Shown piece by piece: positions 24,123 to 32,201 of a DNA stretch of 64,000 bases (position 1 is the first letter of the stretch; every line of letters starts with the position of its first letter). This stretch comes from Chryseolinea serpens (GTDB lineage Bacteria; Bacteroidota; Bacteroidia; Cytophagales; Cyclobacteriaceae). Location of the stretch: contig NZ_FQWQ01000003.1 of the NCBI RefSeq assembly GCF_900129725.1, positions 592,686 to 656,685 on the forward strand, written 5' to 3'. The position numbers and the translations under genes were made by a program. The notes beneath the pieces are model-generated. The model did not search any database, had not been told where the DNA came from, and worked only from the letters and a program-made list of their open reading frames with translations.

Positions 24123-24968
24123 ATGAAACTTTTAAGATTTGGAGAGCCGGGAAAAGAGAAGCCCGGCGTGTTGGTGAACAATGACATACTCGATGCCTCT
24201 TCGTTTGGCGAAGACTTTGGCGAGACCTTCTTTGAAACCAATGGCCTGCAACGTTTTTCCACCTGGTTAAAACAAAACCAGGGTTCCCTTCCCAAAGTAA
24301 AACCGGGTGTGCGCCTAGGCCCCCCGTTCACCCGGCCCTCGAAGATCATTTGCATCGGACTGAACTTTGCCAAACACGCAGCCGAATCCAACATGCCACT
24401 GCCGGTAGAACCCATCATCTTCTTCAAAGCCACCACCGCCATCGCCGGTCCCAACGACGACGTGGTCATTCCGCCCAAAAGCGTGAAGACCGACTGGGAA
24501 GTGGAACTGGCCGTGGTCATCGGCAAGAAAGCATCCTATGTAAAAGAAAGCGACGCGCTCAACTATGTTGCCGGCTATTGCCTCCACAACGACTACAGCG
24601 AACGCGAATATCAACTGGAGCGCAACGGTCAATGGGTGAAAGGCAAAAGCTGCGACACCTTCGCGCCCCTCGGCCCCTACCTCGTCACACCCGACGACGT
24701 GGGCAATGTGGATAGCCTCCGCATGTGGCTGAAAGTGAACGGCAAAACCATGCAAGACGGCAACACCGACGACATGGTCTTCAAAGTACCCTTCCTGGTG
24801 AGCTACCTCAGCCAGTTCATGACCCTGCTGCCCGGCGATGTGATCTCCACTGGCACACCCGCAGGCGTCGGCCTCGGCTTCAAGCCACCCATTTATCTGA
24901 AACCCGGCGACGTTGTCGAACTGGGCATCGAAGGCCTGGGCGATCAAAAACAAACCGCCCGCGGCTAA
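24123..24968 (+). CDS. Fumarylacetoacetate hydrolase family protein, probable 2,4-diketo-3-deoxy-L-fuconate hydrolase
   Basis: The 281-residue protein has the FAH fold: an N-terminal domain (MKLLRFGEPGKEKPGVLV) and a catalytic domain beginning CIGLNFAKHAAESN. Metal ligands lie in the DWEVELAVVIGK segment (Glu/Glu) and HNDYSERE, and the GDVISTGTPAGVGLGFKPPIYLKPGD motif is complete. FAH enzymes cleave beta-diketones with a divalent metal. Next to an SDR and FucP, the likely reaction is splitting 2,4-diketo-3-deoxy-L-fuconate to pyruvate and lactate. This is context-based; ureidoglycolate lyase is the usual automatic label for close relatives. Confidence 0.87.
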   Translation: MKLLRFGEPGKEKPGVLVNNDILDASSFGEDFGETFFETNGLQRFSTWLKQNQGSLPKVKPGVRLGPPFTRPSKIICIGLNFAKHAAESNMPLPVEPIIFFKATTAIAGPNDDVVIPPKSVKTDWEVELAVVIGKKASYVKESDALNYVAGYCLHNDYSEREYQLERNGQWVKGKSCDTFAPLGPYLVTPDDVGNVDSLRMWLKVNGKTMQDGNTDDMVFKVPFLVSYLSQFMTLLPGDVISTGTPAGVGLGFKPPIYLKPGDVVELGIEGLGDQKQTARG

Positions 24969-25009
24969 TCCATCAAACCCGCCACTACAACCAAAAACCT
25001 TAACCGAAT

Positions 25010-26338
25010 ATGCCGATCCTGAACACAGACACCGTGCGTGTAGAGCAAAACGGAACGTCGACCAAGTCCTACCTCGTCCCTTTTATCCTGGTGACCAGCC
25101 TGTTTTTTCTCTGGGGCCTGGCCAACAGCCTGAACGGGACGCTCATCAAACACTTTCAAACGGCCCTGAACCTGAACCGGGCGCAGGCCGGCATCGTGGA
25201 CTCGGCGTTCTACATCGGCTATTTTGTGATGGCCTTGCCTGCAGGTTTTCTCATGAACCGCATCGGCTATAAAAAAGGTATATTGATTGGATTGTTTCTC
25301 TACGCCATCGGTGCGTTCATCTTCTACCCGGCAGCCGAGATCAGGGTGTACAGCCTGTTCCTCTTTGCCCTGTTCATCATCGCTTGCGGGTTGGCTTTTC
25401 TGGAAACGGCGGCTAACCCCTACGTTACCGTGCTTGGAAACCCGGCCACGGCAGATAGTCGCATAAATTTCTCACAGTCGTTCAATGGGTTGAGTATCAT
25501 CCTCGGTCCCATCATCGGCAGCCTTTTCATCTATTCAACAAAGGAATACAACAACGACATGTTGAATGAAATGCCTTTCGAACACGCGGAGGCTATCCGC
25601 ATCGCCGAAGCGCAATCCGTGCAGATGCCCTACCTCGTGCTGGGCGGCATCGTGTTGTTCGTGGCGATCTTATTTGCCTTCACCAAGATGCCCGAAATAT
25701 CATCCGACGGAGAAAAGAACGCTTCGTTCAAAGGCATTTTTCGTCATCGCCACCTCGTGTTTGGTGTGATAGCACAGTTCTTTTATGTGGGAGCACAAGC
25801 TTCCCTGTGGGGCTATTTTGTGGATCTGAAACTGGGATTGTCAAAGCTGCACAATATTCCGCTGGTGGAATGGCTCTACCCGATCACCACCGAGTCCACA
25901 TCCACGGCGATTGCTAGTTTCCATGCCTCGTTTGCACTGGCATTGTTTATGGCGGGACGATTTGTGGGCACCTGGCTGCTCACCAAATTCAAGGCACATA
26001 ACCTACTGGCTGCCTATGCCGCAGCGTGCATGGTACTGATCGGCTACGCTTTGGTAGGCGAGGGGCTTTCCGCCATTATCGCCATCACCTGTGCCTATTT
26101 CTTTATGTCCATCATGTTCCCCACCATCTTCGCGTTGTCTATTAAGAATCTGGGCGACCAGGTGAAGTTGGGTGCGGCGCTGGTCATCATGGCGATTGTG
26201 GGAGGTGCCGTGTTGCCACCGCTCACGGGCCTGTTGTCGCAAGGCAACATGCAGCACGCGTTGTATATTCCGCTCTTTGCTTTTGGCGTGATCTTCTTGT
26301 TTGGTCTCCGTGGATATAAAGTGGAATGGTGGTGGTAA
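25010..26338 (+). CDS. fucP: L-fucose:H+ symporter
   Basis: The 442-residue MFS protein has 12 predicted spans, opening with LVPFILVTSLFFLWGLANSLNGTLIKHFQ, a close match to the FucP family, and GTxxxPLxG-like segments plus FLETAANPYVTVLGNP, a FHS-family hallmark. FucP imports L-fucose with a proton. It closes a three-gene plus-strand run with SDR and FAH genes. The other steps (fuconolactonase and fuconate dehydratase) are not in the window. Related FHS members carry glucose/galactose, so the sugar is likely rather than certain. Confidence 0.85.
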   Translation: MPILNTDTVRVEQNGTSTKSYLVPFILVTSLFFLWGLANSLNGTLIKHFQTALNLNRAQAGIVDSAFYIGYFVMALPAGFLMNRIGYKKGILIGLFLYAIGAFIFYPAAEIRVYSLFLFALFIIACGLAFLETAANPYVTVLGNPATADSRINFSQSFNGLSIILGPIIGSLFIYSTKEYNNDMLNEMPFEHAEAIRIAEAQSVQMPYLVLGGIVLFVAILFAFTKMPEISSDGEKNASFKGIFRHRHLVFGVIAQFFYVGAQASLWGYFVDLKLGLSKLHNIPLVEWLYPITTESTSTAIASFHASFALALFMAGRFVGTWLLTKFKAHNLLAAYAAACMVLIGYALVGEGLSAIIAITCAYFFMSIMFPTIFALSIKNLGDQVKLGAALVIMAIVGGAVLPPLTGLLSQGNMQHALYIPLFAFGVIFLFGLRGYKVEWWW

Positions 26339-26422
26339 AGTAATTGCCTGCCACTCAAACGCTTATTTTAGAGGGGGAATAATAATATAGAAAATGATCG
26401 ATCTATCCCTATCTTCAGGGAT

Positions 26423-29400
26423 GTGAAGGGTACCGTTTTCAAATACACCGTTATTCTCCTGTTCGGGATGGCCACCGGTTTTACCGCCCTGGCAAACTCC
26501 GTCGACTCCACTTTGTACAAAGAGGGCAGGGCTTGGGCTGAGCGCGATGAAGAAAAAAGCTTTCGCCTGCTGGAGAAGGCCATGCACCAGGCGCAGGACC
26601 GCCAGGAAACGGAATTTCATATTCTGTGTGTGATCACCCTGTCTAAACTGGATTTTGAAGGCAACCCGGAACGCCAACGCCACATCCTCACGTGGATCGA
26701 CCAGGCATTAAAAGAAGCAACAGCACTACGTCAACAAAGAAACATAGCGCTCTTGCACATGTCGGCCGCCTTGCTGCAAAATGAGGCCAACCATTTCTAC
26801 GACTCCACGCTTTACCACTACGAGTTCGCCCAAAAGATCCTGACCACGCTGTACGGAGAATGGAACGACCTCGTGGCCGCATGCTATCATGGGCGCGCGG
26901 ACATGTATAAGTACTACTTATTCGACTACGAAAAAGCCGAGGCACTCTACGAAAAATCGCTGCAGATCCGGGAACACATCCACTGGAAAAAGGAGGCCAC
27001 CTTTGCCCAGCTTTATTATAACCTGGCCACCACCAACCGTTCGCAGCAGGACTACGAAAAGGCCATCGCCTATGGCATCAAAACGATCGAAATGGTGAAG
27101 CGGATAAACAACCCCGTGTTCCTGGAACGATGCTACGACATCGTTGCCAACATTTACCGCGACATGGGCGAGACCAAACAAGCGCGCGTCTATTATCAGC
27201 AGGCCATCAGCCTGAACCCGAAAAATCGTAACAGCCCTCAGCAGCAGACCTGGCAGCTGGCTTGGCATTACCAAGGACTGGCGAAGTCGTTTGACGAAGA
27301 CTCCCTGTTCGATGCGGCCATCGTCAACTTCTCCAAGGCACTTGACATCTACCGGAAAACCCACAACGACAACATCCTGCTCTATTCGGAATGTCTCTTC
27401 AACACGGCCCTGGCCTACCAGCATCGTGGCGATAACGCGCGCGCACTGGATATGTATCGGCAGCGCATTCTTTCCGTAAAGCACATGAACATGGGGAAGG
27501 AGCGGATCATGGCCGAATCCTACGTTGGGTTGGGCGACTATTTCAGGGCAACCCACAACACCGACTCCTCCATTTTTTATTATCAGAAAGCCCTGACCGT
27601 CTCCGCCACCGGGTTTACCTCCATGCGCTACGACGTCAACCCAACCCTGGAGCAGGTTGGCCTCCACTATTTCGTTTACTGGATCTTGAGCAAAAAAGCC
27701 GAGACCCTCACCGCCCTGTATGAAACAAAAAAGGATGCGCGCTACCTGCGCCAGGCCCTCGCATGCCTCATGCTTTCCGAAAAATTAATGACGCAAGGAC
27801 GCAACGCGCTCGACATCGAAGAGTCCAAATGGAAATTCCTCGACTCCAACTTCCATCTCTACGAACAGATCGTGTCCACCCTCCACACGATGATGACCCT
27901 GCAACCCAACGACTCGTTGCTGGACCTTGCCTTTCACTATTTCGAGCGCAGCAAATCCTATACCCTCAACAGCGCTCTGGGCAAAGCCGAACGCGACCGC
28001 AAGATCAATGTGAACGACGCCACCTTCCAAAAATACAATGCCCTCACCCGTGACCTGTTCACCGCCCAAGATAAGCTGAGCCGCGAAAAGGATAAGGATC
28101 ACCCCGACGAAAAGAGCATCGACGCCATGCGCCAGGAGGTGGTGCGTCTCGACCGCAACATACAGGCCATCAAACCCCAACTGGAAGAAAAATATCCCGG
28201 CTATTTCACGGTGACCAGCGAACCACCCGTCCCCTCCATTCAACAGATGAAGAACTTCCTGGAAAAAGAGAACGACGTCATCATCGAATATTTTTGGGGC
28301 AACCGGTGGGTCTACGGCCTCGCGCTCGAGAAAGACCACGCCTCCTTCAAACGACTGGGCCGTGTCGATAGCCTGCAGACGAACGTCCAAAACCTGCTGC
28401 AACATTTTGCCGACGAGCATTCCAGCATCAGCCAGGAAGTGTTCACAAATTTTTCGGTGAACGCTTATGCCTTGCACCAACGCCTGGTGGCGCCCTTTGG
28501 AAAAATGATCCAACCCAACCAGCGGCTGCAGATCATTCCCGACGGCCTCATCAGCCAGATCCCTTTTGAAGTACTGCTCACCGAACCATCCCAACCCAGC
28601 CCGGTCAACTACCGCGCGGCACATTACCTCATCCGATCCCACCGGGTGGGCTATGCGTACTCCTCTTCAACCCTGTTGAACAAAACCAAACGCCACACGC
28701 CCAACCCTGCCATCCTGGCCATGGGCTTTACGGGCGGCAAGCGCCTACGGGCGGCAGCGGAGCCGCTAACAGAGATCGAAGGCGCCGAGAAAGAACTGGA
28801 AGCATTGGAGCGGCGTTTCAACACGGGAAAATTTTTGTCGGGCCCGGAAGTGACCGAGGCAAACTTCAAAACGCTCGCGCCCGCGTATGACATCATTCAC
28901 CTCGCCATTCACGGAAAGGGAGACGCAGAACAAAACTATTCGTCCAGTTTATTTTTCCGAACGAAGTCCGATTCGCTGGAAGATGGCGAGCTGCATGCCT
29001 ATGAATTGTATGGGCTAAAACTGAAAGCAAACCTGGCTGTGCTCAGTTCCTGTGAATCAGGATTGGGGAGGGCCTACAAAGGCGAAGGCATGATCAGCAT
29101 GGCCAGCGCCTTCGTGTTCTCCGGGTGTCAGAACATTTTGATGAGCTTGTGGAAGGTGAACGACCAGGCGGCCGTTTCGCTGATGGATAATTTTTACGGC
29201 GGGCTGCTGACGGGAGAACGCATCGATGAGGCCCTGGCCCAAGCCAAGCTGGACTACGTGGATCATGCCGATGAAATTACGGCGGATCCCAAAATATGGG
29301 CGCCACTCGTCGCTTATGGAAACCTGGAACCGGTCTTTCAAAAAGACAGGAGCAGGACCCTGTTCGCCGTGCTGGGCGCATTCATGGTCCTGCTCGTGGG

Positions 29401-29437
29401 GTACGCGGCGTTCCGGAAATTCAGGTCGCGCTATTAG
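26423..29437 (+). CDS. TPR-CHAT protease-like protein with C-terminal membrane anchor
   Basis: The product has 1004 residues and starts at GTG 26423 (an ATG two bases earlier is out of frame and stops at once). A signal peptide (KYTVILLFGMATGFTALA) is followed by about ten TPR units (for example ALAYQHRGDNARALDMYRQR), a coiled stretch and a C-terminal CHAT domain. The caspase-like dyad is intact: H830 in LAIHGKGD and C877 in SSCESGLG, with SMASAFVFSGCQNILMSLWKVND following. A final helix (LFAVLGAFMVLLVGYAAF) sits just before a basic tail, so the protease would face the periplasm or be anchored at the inner membrane. It converges with the sigma/anti-sigma run and overlaps the small gene at 29434 by four bases. 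Confidence 0.88.
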   Translation: MKGTVFKYTVILLFGMATGFTALANSVDSTLYKEGRAWAERDEEKSFRLLEKAMHQAQDRQETEFHILCVITLSKLDFEGNPERQRHILTWIDQALKEATALRQQRNIALLHMSAALLQNEANHFYDSTLYHYEFAQKILTTLYGEWNDLVAACYHGRADMYKYYLFDYEKAEALYEKSLQIREHIHWKKEATFAQLYYNLATTNRSQQDYEKAIAYGIKTIEMVKRINNPVFLERCYDIVANIYRDMGETKQARVYYQQAISLNPKNRNSPQQQTWQLAWHYQGLAKSFDEDSLFDAAIVNFSKALDIYRKTHNDNILLYSECLFNTALAYQHRGDNARALDMYRQRILSVKHMNMGKERIMAESYVGLGDYFRATHNTDSSIFYYQKALTVSATGFTSMRYDVNPTLEQVGLHYFVYWILSKKAETLTALYETKKDARYLRQALACLMLSEKLMTQGRNALDIEESKWKFLDSNFHLYEQIVSTLHTMMTLQPNDSLLDLAFHYFERSKSYTLNSALGKAERDRKINVNDATFQKYNALTRDLFTAQDKLSREKDKDHPDEKSIDAMRQEVVRLDRNIQAIKPQLEEKYPGYFTVTSEPPVPSIQQMKNFLEKENDVIIEYFWGNRWVYGLALEKDHASFKRLGRVDSLQTNVQNLLQHFADEHSSISQEVFTNFSVNAYALHQRLVAPFGKMIQPNQRLQIIPDGLISQIPFEVLLTEPSQPSPVNYRAAHYLIRSHRVGYAYSSSTLLNKTKRHTPNPAILAMGFTGGKRLRAAAEPLTEIEGAEKELEALERRFNTGKFLSGPEVTEANFKTLAPAYDIIHLAIHGKGDAEQNYSSSLFFRTKSDSLEDGELHAYELYGLKLKANLAVLSSCESGLGRAYKGEGMISMASAFVFSGCQNILMSLWKVNDQAAVSLMDNFYGGLLTGERIDEALAQAKLDYVDHADEITADPKIWAPLVAYGNLEPVFQKDRSRTLFAVLGAFMVLLVGYAAFRKFRSRY

Positions 29438-29880
29438 AGTGCTTGTTTTACTTTCGGGGGCGGCGCGTCGCCGTTCAGGGAAGTGGCGTAGCTGATATTG
29501 AAGACGGCCGGACTGTTCTGTTTGAACGATACTTTGGTGATGGTGCGGGCATCTTTCTTCTTTACTTTCTCCAGCCGGTCGATAAAGCTGATCATATACT
29601 GAAAGAAGGCTTTCAATTCTTTCGGCTTCAATATTGCCTCGCCTTTGTCGAAGATCCGTCCGTAGGGATTGAGATCCAGTTCGATCTCCAGGCATTCGTC
29701 GTAGATCATGGGCTTGTCGCTCTTGGCGTGTGCCGCGGTGGCCTTGTGATACAATACAGCCCCGGGATTTTCTTTTTTGGCTTTTCTGAGGGCCTCGTTG
29801 CTTTTCTTGTGTGCATTCACCTTCAGATTGAACTCGATGAAGTTCTTGGCATGCGAGATGTCTTGTTTTGTGAGAGTCAT
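29434..29880 (-). CDS. Small unknown protein beside the CHAT gene
   Basis: I do not recognise this 148-residue protein. It has no signal peptide or membrane span, is rich in Lys and Asp, and begins MTLTKQDISHAKNFIEFNLK. The pattern is helix-rich at the start (NEALRKAKKENPGAVLYHKAT), a conserved-looking DECLEIELDLNPYGRIFDKGEAIL segment, then a helix (FFQYMISFIDRLEKV) and a final strand region. It is the last gene of the minus-strand sigma/anti-sigma run (33 nt after the previous gene) and its stop overlaps the CHAT stop by four bases. A role in the CHAT module is possible from position alone. Confidence 0.7.
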   Translation of the reverse strand: MTLTKQDISHAKNFIEFNLKVNAHKKSNEALRKAKKENPGAVLYHKATAAHAKSDKPMIYDECLEIELDLNPYGRIFDKGEAILKPKELKAFFQYMISFIDRLEKVKKKDARTITKVSFKQNSPAVFNISYATSLNGDAPPPKVKQAL

Positions 29881-29912
29881 GATACAGAAATAGTTAAAAG
29901 TGGGCTATAGGT

Positions 29913-30647
29913 TTACTTTACTTTCTCCAATAATTCCCGGGCTTTCGACGCATACGAAATATCAGTCTCTCCTAATTCCCTTAATATTTTCCGTGCTTGC
30001 TCCATGTCGCCGGTTTTCAGGTAGCACAGGCTCAGGTACCACTTGGCCTGAAGGTCCAGCGAGTCGAATTTGTCGTTTAAGGTAATAAAATTCTGTTTAG
30101 CTTCCTCCACCCGGCCCACCATTAAATTGGCATTGCCCAACAACATCAACACGCCGGGGTCGGGATGCTCTTTATATAAGGTCCCCAGTTCGTCGGCGGC
30201 CTTGCTATAGTTCCCTTGCTCATAGTCCTGGAAGGCCTCTGAATGACGGGGCGTGGTTTGTTCGCCGCGCACCGTGGGGTCGAACACGTTGGGGTAGGGG
30301 GTGAAGTAACTCTGAAAGAGTTGCTCGGGGTCGTTGGGCCGCGAGAGCATGACGGCAAGGGTAATGAGCACTCCCGTGATGGCGGCGGCCGACAGGTAAT
30401 ACCATTTTCGCGACGTAGTGGCTATGGGCTCGCGCTCCATGGCTGCCTCTAACGATTGCAGGTAGCCCAGGTTGTTTTTCAGACCGTCGTGGCGTATGGC
30501 CATGATCAGGAGTTTCTCCCGTTCATACAAAGCCTTAAACGGTTCGTCGTCTTTGACGCGCTGCATCAGTTGCTCGCGCTCGGTCGCGTTCATTTCTTCA
30601 TCGAAGAACTTTTCGAGCAACAAGATGTCGTTTTCATTGGTATCCAT
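29913..30647 (-). CDS. Membrane anti-sigma-like protein with periplasmic TPR domain
   Basis: I start at ATG 30647; a TTG three codons upstream is also in frame. The 244-residue protein has a cytoplasmic N-terminus of anti-sigma type (LLEKFFDEEMNATEREQLMQRVKDDEPF), one membrane span at about residues 83-102 (WYYLSAAAITGVLITLAVML) and a TPR-like periplasmic part (AFQDYEQGNYSKAADELGTLYKE, then a second and third unit). Its start overlaps the sigma factor gene by 14 bases. The arrangement fits an anti-sigma factor whose outer TPR domain senses or binds a partner, perhaps the TPR-CHAT protein. That link is inferred. Confidence 0.8.
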   Translation of the reverse strand: MDTNENDILLLEKFFDEEMNATEREQLMQRVKDDEPFKALYEREKLLIMAIRHDGLKNNLGYLQSLEAAMEREPIATTSRKWYYLSAAAITGVLITLAVMLSRPNDPEQLFQSYFTPYPNVFDPTVRGEQTTPRHSEAFQDYEQGNYSKAADELGTLYKEHPDPGVLMLLGNANLMVGRVEEAKQNFITLNDKFDSLDLQAKWYLSLCYLKTGDMEQARKILRELGETDISYASKARELLEKVK

Positions 30648-31215
30648 GCGGAACAACGTTTTGAGGTTTTGTCATTTCTATATCAAAGATCTTGCGCAGC
30701 CGTGCCATGCATTTGCACTTCTGATTTTTGGCCGTTTCCGGGTTCTTGTATTGCATGGCCGTGGCGATCTCGGTGATGGTTTTCTTTTCGTAGTAGAACA
30801 TCTCCACCAGTTTCTGGCAAGGCTGGCCCAGTTTCTCCAGCGCGGTCTTGGCCAGTTCGAAAACAGATTCGTCTGTGCCCTGGGAAGTATCGTCGATGAG
30901 ATATTCCTTCAGCCATTTTTCCTGGTTGATGGGGGTGTATCGTTTTTCCTTGCGCATATTTTCGAGGGCTATGTTTTTACCGATCCCGAACAAGTAGGTC
31001 TTCACACTGCTGACCAGGTGCTCCAGCTTCCCCTGCTTGATGTTGTCATGAAAGATGAGAATGGTGAGTTGATAGATGTCCTTACAGTCGTCTGATGAAC
31101 AACGGTATTCCTTGCCGATCCATTGAAGGAATTCCTGCCGGTATTCCTCATAGATCCATGCTAGCTCGGCTTGACCCCCGGACCGTATTTTTTCTATGAT
31201 TTCACTTTGCATCAT
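30634..31215 (-). CDS. ECF-type RNA polymerase sigma factor
   Basis: The 193-residue protein has sigma region 2 (AELAWIYEEYRQEFLQWIGKEY, CKDIYQLTILIFHDNIKQGKL) and region 4 (LEKLGQPCQKLVEMFYYEKKTITEIATAMQYKNPETAKNQKCKCMARLR), a layout seen in Bacteroidota sigma factors that pair with TPR or CHAT proteins. The region 4 helix-turn-helix carries Asn-Pro-Glu rather than the usual recognition residues. It is the first gene of a three-gene minus run with the anti-sigma-like protein. The C-terminal extension VVPHGYQ is short. A start one codon later (MQSE) is possible. Confidence 0.85.
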   Translation of the reverse strand: MMQSEIIEKIRSGGQAELAWIYEEYRQEFLQWIGKEYRCSSDDCKDIYQLTILIFHDNIKQGKLEHLVSSVKTYLFGIGKNIALENMRKEKRYTPINQEKWLKEYLIDDTSQGTDESVFELAKTALEKLGQPCQKLVEMFYYEKKTITEIATAMQYKNPETAKNQKCKCMARLRKIFDIEMTKPQNVVPHGYQ

Positions 31216-31622
31216 CTTTAGCGCACTTAATGTGGAGCAAACGGATTTGTAACCCAGGTTAATGTATTTTTTTCACTCCATGGCTCAAAAGAACTAAAAT
31301 TTGAAACAATTAATATAGCAATTTTCAAGGAATGTGATTGAATTGCAAAAGTTTAGGAGGGTTGCCGGGAAAAAAGGCGACCGCTCTATAAAGGACCACC
31401 CAAGGCCAACCCGGCAACCGCCGGGCAAACCAGAGACCGCCGCTTTTCTCCCGCGGAACCACGCGACCAGAAAGACGCCGGTCGCACCAAAAGGCGGTTG
31501 CAGGATGTTTCAGGGCACGATTTTGAGACGCGTTTGGAAAAAAAATAAAAAAAATCTGAACGCATGGGTTACATCCGGGGTGGTTTATCATGAAGAGGCA
31601 AAACACCTAACCATTTAATGTT
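31216..31622. other. Gene-free spacer with GC-rich hairpins before a solo LuxR HTH gene
   Basis: About 400 nt between the divergent sigma factor and HTH genes. GGTTGCCGGG (31360-31369) can pair with CCCGGCAACC (31410-31419), and GCGACC (31463-31468) with GGTCGC (31480-31485). A 94-codon plus-strand frame (31334-31618) and a minus one of 93 codons both lack protein-like pattern. The spacer may hold the promoters and a structured leader; no known RNA family was recognised. Confidence 0.45.
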
Positions 31623-31823
31623 ATGAGCTCCCTCACCATGAAAGAAAAAGAAGTTTTGGCCCTCATCTCTGCCGGACTTACGACGAAAGAAATTGCAGCG
31701 CACCTGAGCATCAGCCACCACACGGTGGAAACCCATCGCAAGAACCTGCTGAGAAAAAGCGAAGCCAAAAATTCAGCGCAGTTGATACAGAAGGCTTATG
31801 CGCAACAAATGATTACTGTCTAG
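31623..31823 (+). CDS. Solo LuxR/GerE-type helix-turn-helix protein
   Basis: Only 66 residues, almost exactly one GerE domain: [42 protein letters not shown], followed by a short helical tail. There is no receiver, kinase or sensor domain. It may bind DNA as a stand-alone dimer, or be the detached output domain of a split regulator. It is divergent from the ECF sigma gene and ends with no close partner. ATG at 31623; a start at 31638 (MKEK) would trim the domain edge. Confidence 0.8.
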   Translation: MSSLTMKEKEVLALISAGLTTKEIAAHLSISHHTVETHRKNLLRKSEAKNSAQLIQKAYAQQMITV

Positions 31824-31956
31824 AAAAAGAACTGGTTTAAATGGCTTTAATCCGGAAAACTTTAATCTGACCGTTAGCTGAAGAATCTTAACGTTTACTG
31901 CTAAGAAATCGGTTGTGTGCTAGTTCTCCCTAAAAAAAAACCTCATGTTGGGCTCT

Positions 31957-31988
31957 GCGGGCTTGAGATAATCAAGCCCGCTTTTTTT
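31957..31988 (+). terminator. Rho-independent terminator of the solo HTH gene
   Basis: A perfect 10-bp stem GCGGGCTTGA/TCAAGCCCGC with a 5-nt loop is followed by seven T residues. It lies about 135 nt after the HTH stop codon and just before the palindrome at 31992, so it also isolates the fabF promoter region. Confidence 0.85.
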
Positions 31989-31991
31989 GTA

Positions 31992-32019
31992 AATAATTAT
32001 ACCGATCGGTATAATTATT
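31992..32019. promoter_or_regulatory. Perfect 28-bp palindrome, probable repressor operator
   Basis: Two exact 14-bp arms meet at CCGATCGG; the core is TATACCGATCGGTATA. It lies about 180 bp before fabF and just upstream of a -7-like TATCTTTA. The pattern is typical of TetR/AcrR family operators; no matching regulator gene is adjacent. Confidence 0.7.
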
Positions 32020-32029
32020 AAAAATCACG

Positions 32030-32037
32030 TATCTTTA
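32030..32037 (+). promoter_or_regulatory. Possible -7 box of the fabF promoter
   Basis: TATCTTTA matches 7 of 8 consensus bases and sits 10 bp after the 28-bp palindrome, so the palindrome would cover the -33 region. This would give a leader of about 160 nt. No TTG at the -33 position is visible. Confidence 0.35.
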
Positions 32038-32201
32038 CCGCAGTTTTCACAACGCAGGGCCGACCGCCCCCTTTCCGGCAGGGGAGGGAGGCGCCGTGGG
32101 CCTACTATATTTTTTTGCGCCGGAAAAAACGCCATTGTAGTTTCGCGGGGCATTTGGTGAGAGCCGCCATGCCCTAACTAAAAAAGTAGACTTGTAACAA
32201 A

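Noticed and set aside
31334-31618. 94-residue plus-strand frame before the LuxR HTH gene
   Set aside because: Composition is Pro/Arg/Lys-rich and low in hydrophobic pattern; the region is better explained by hairpins and promoters.
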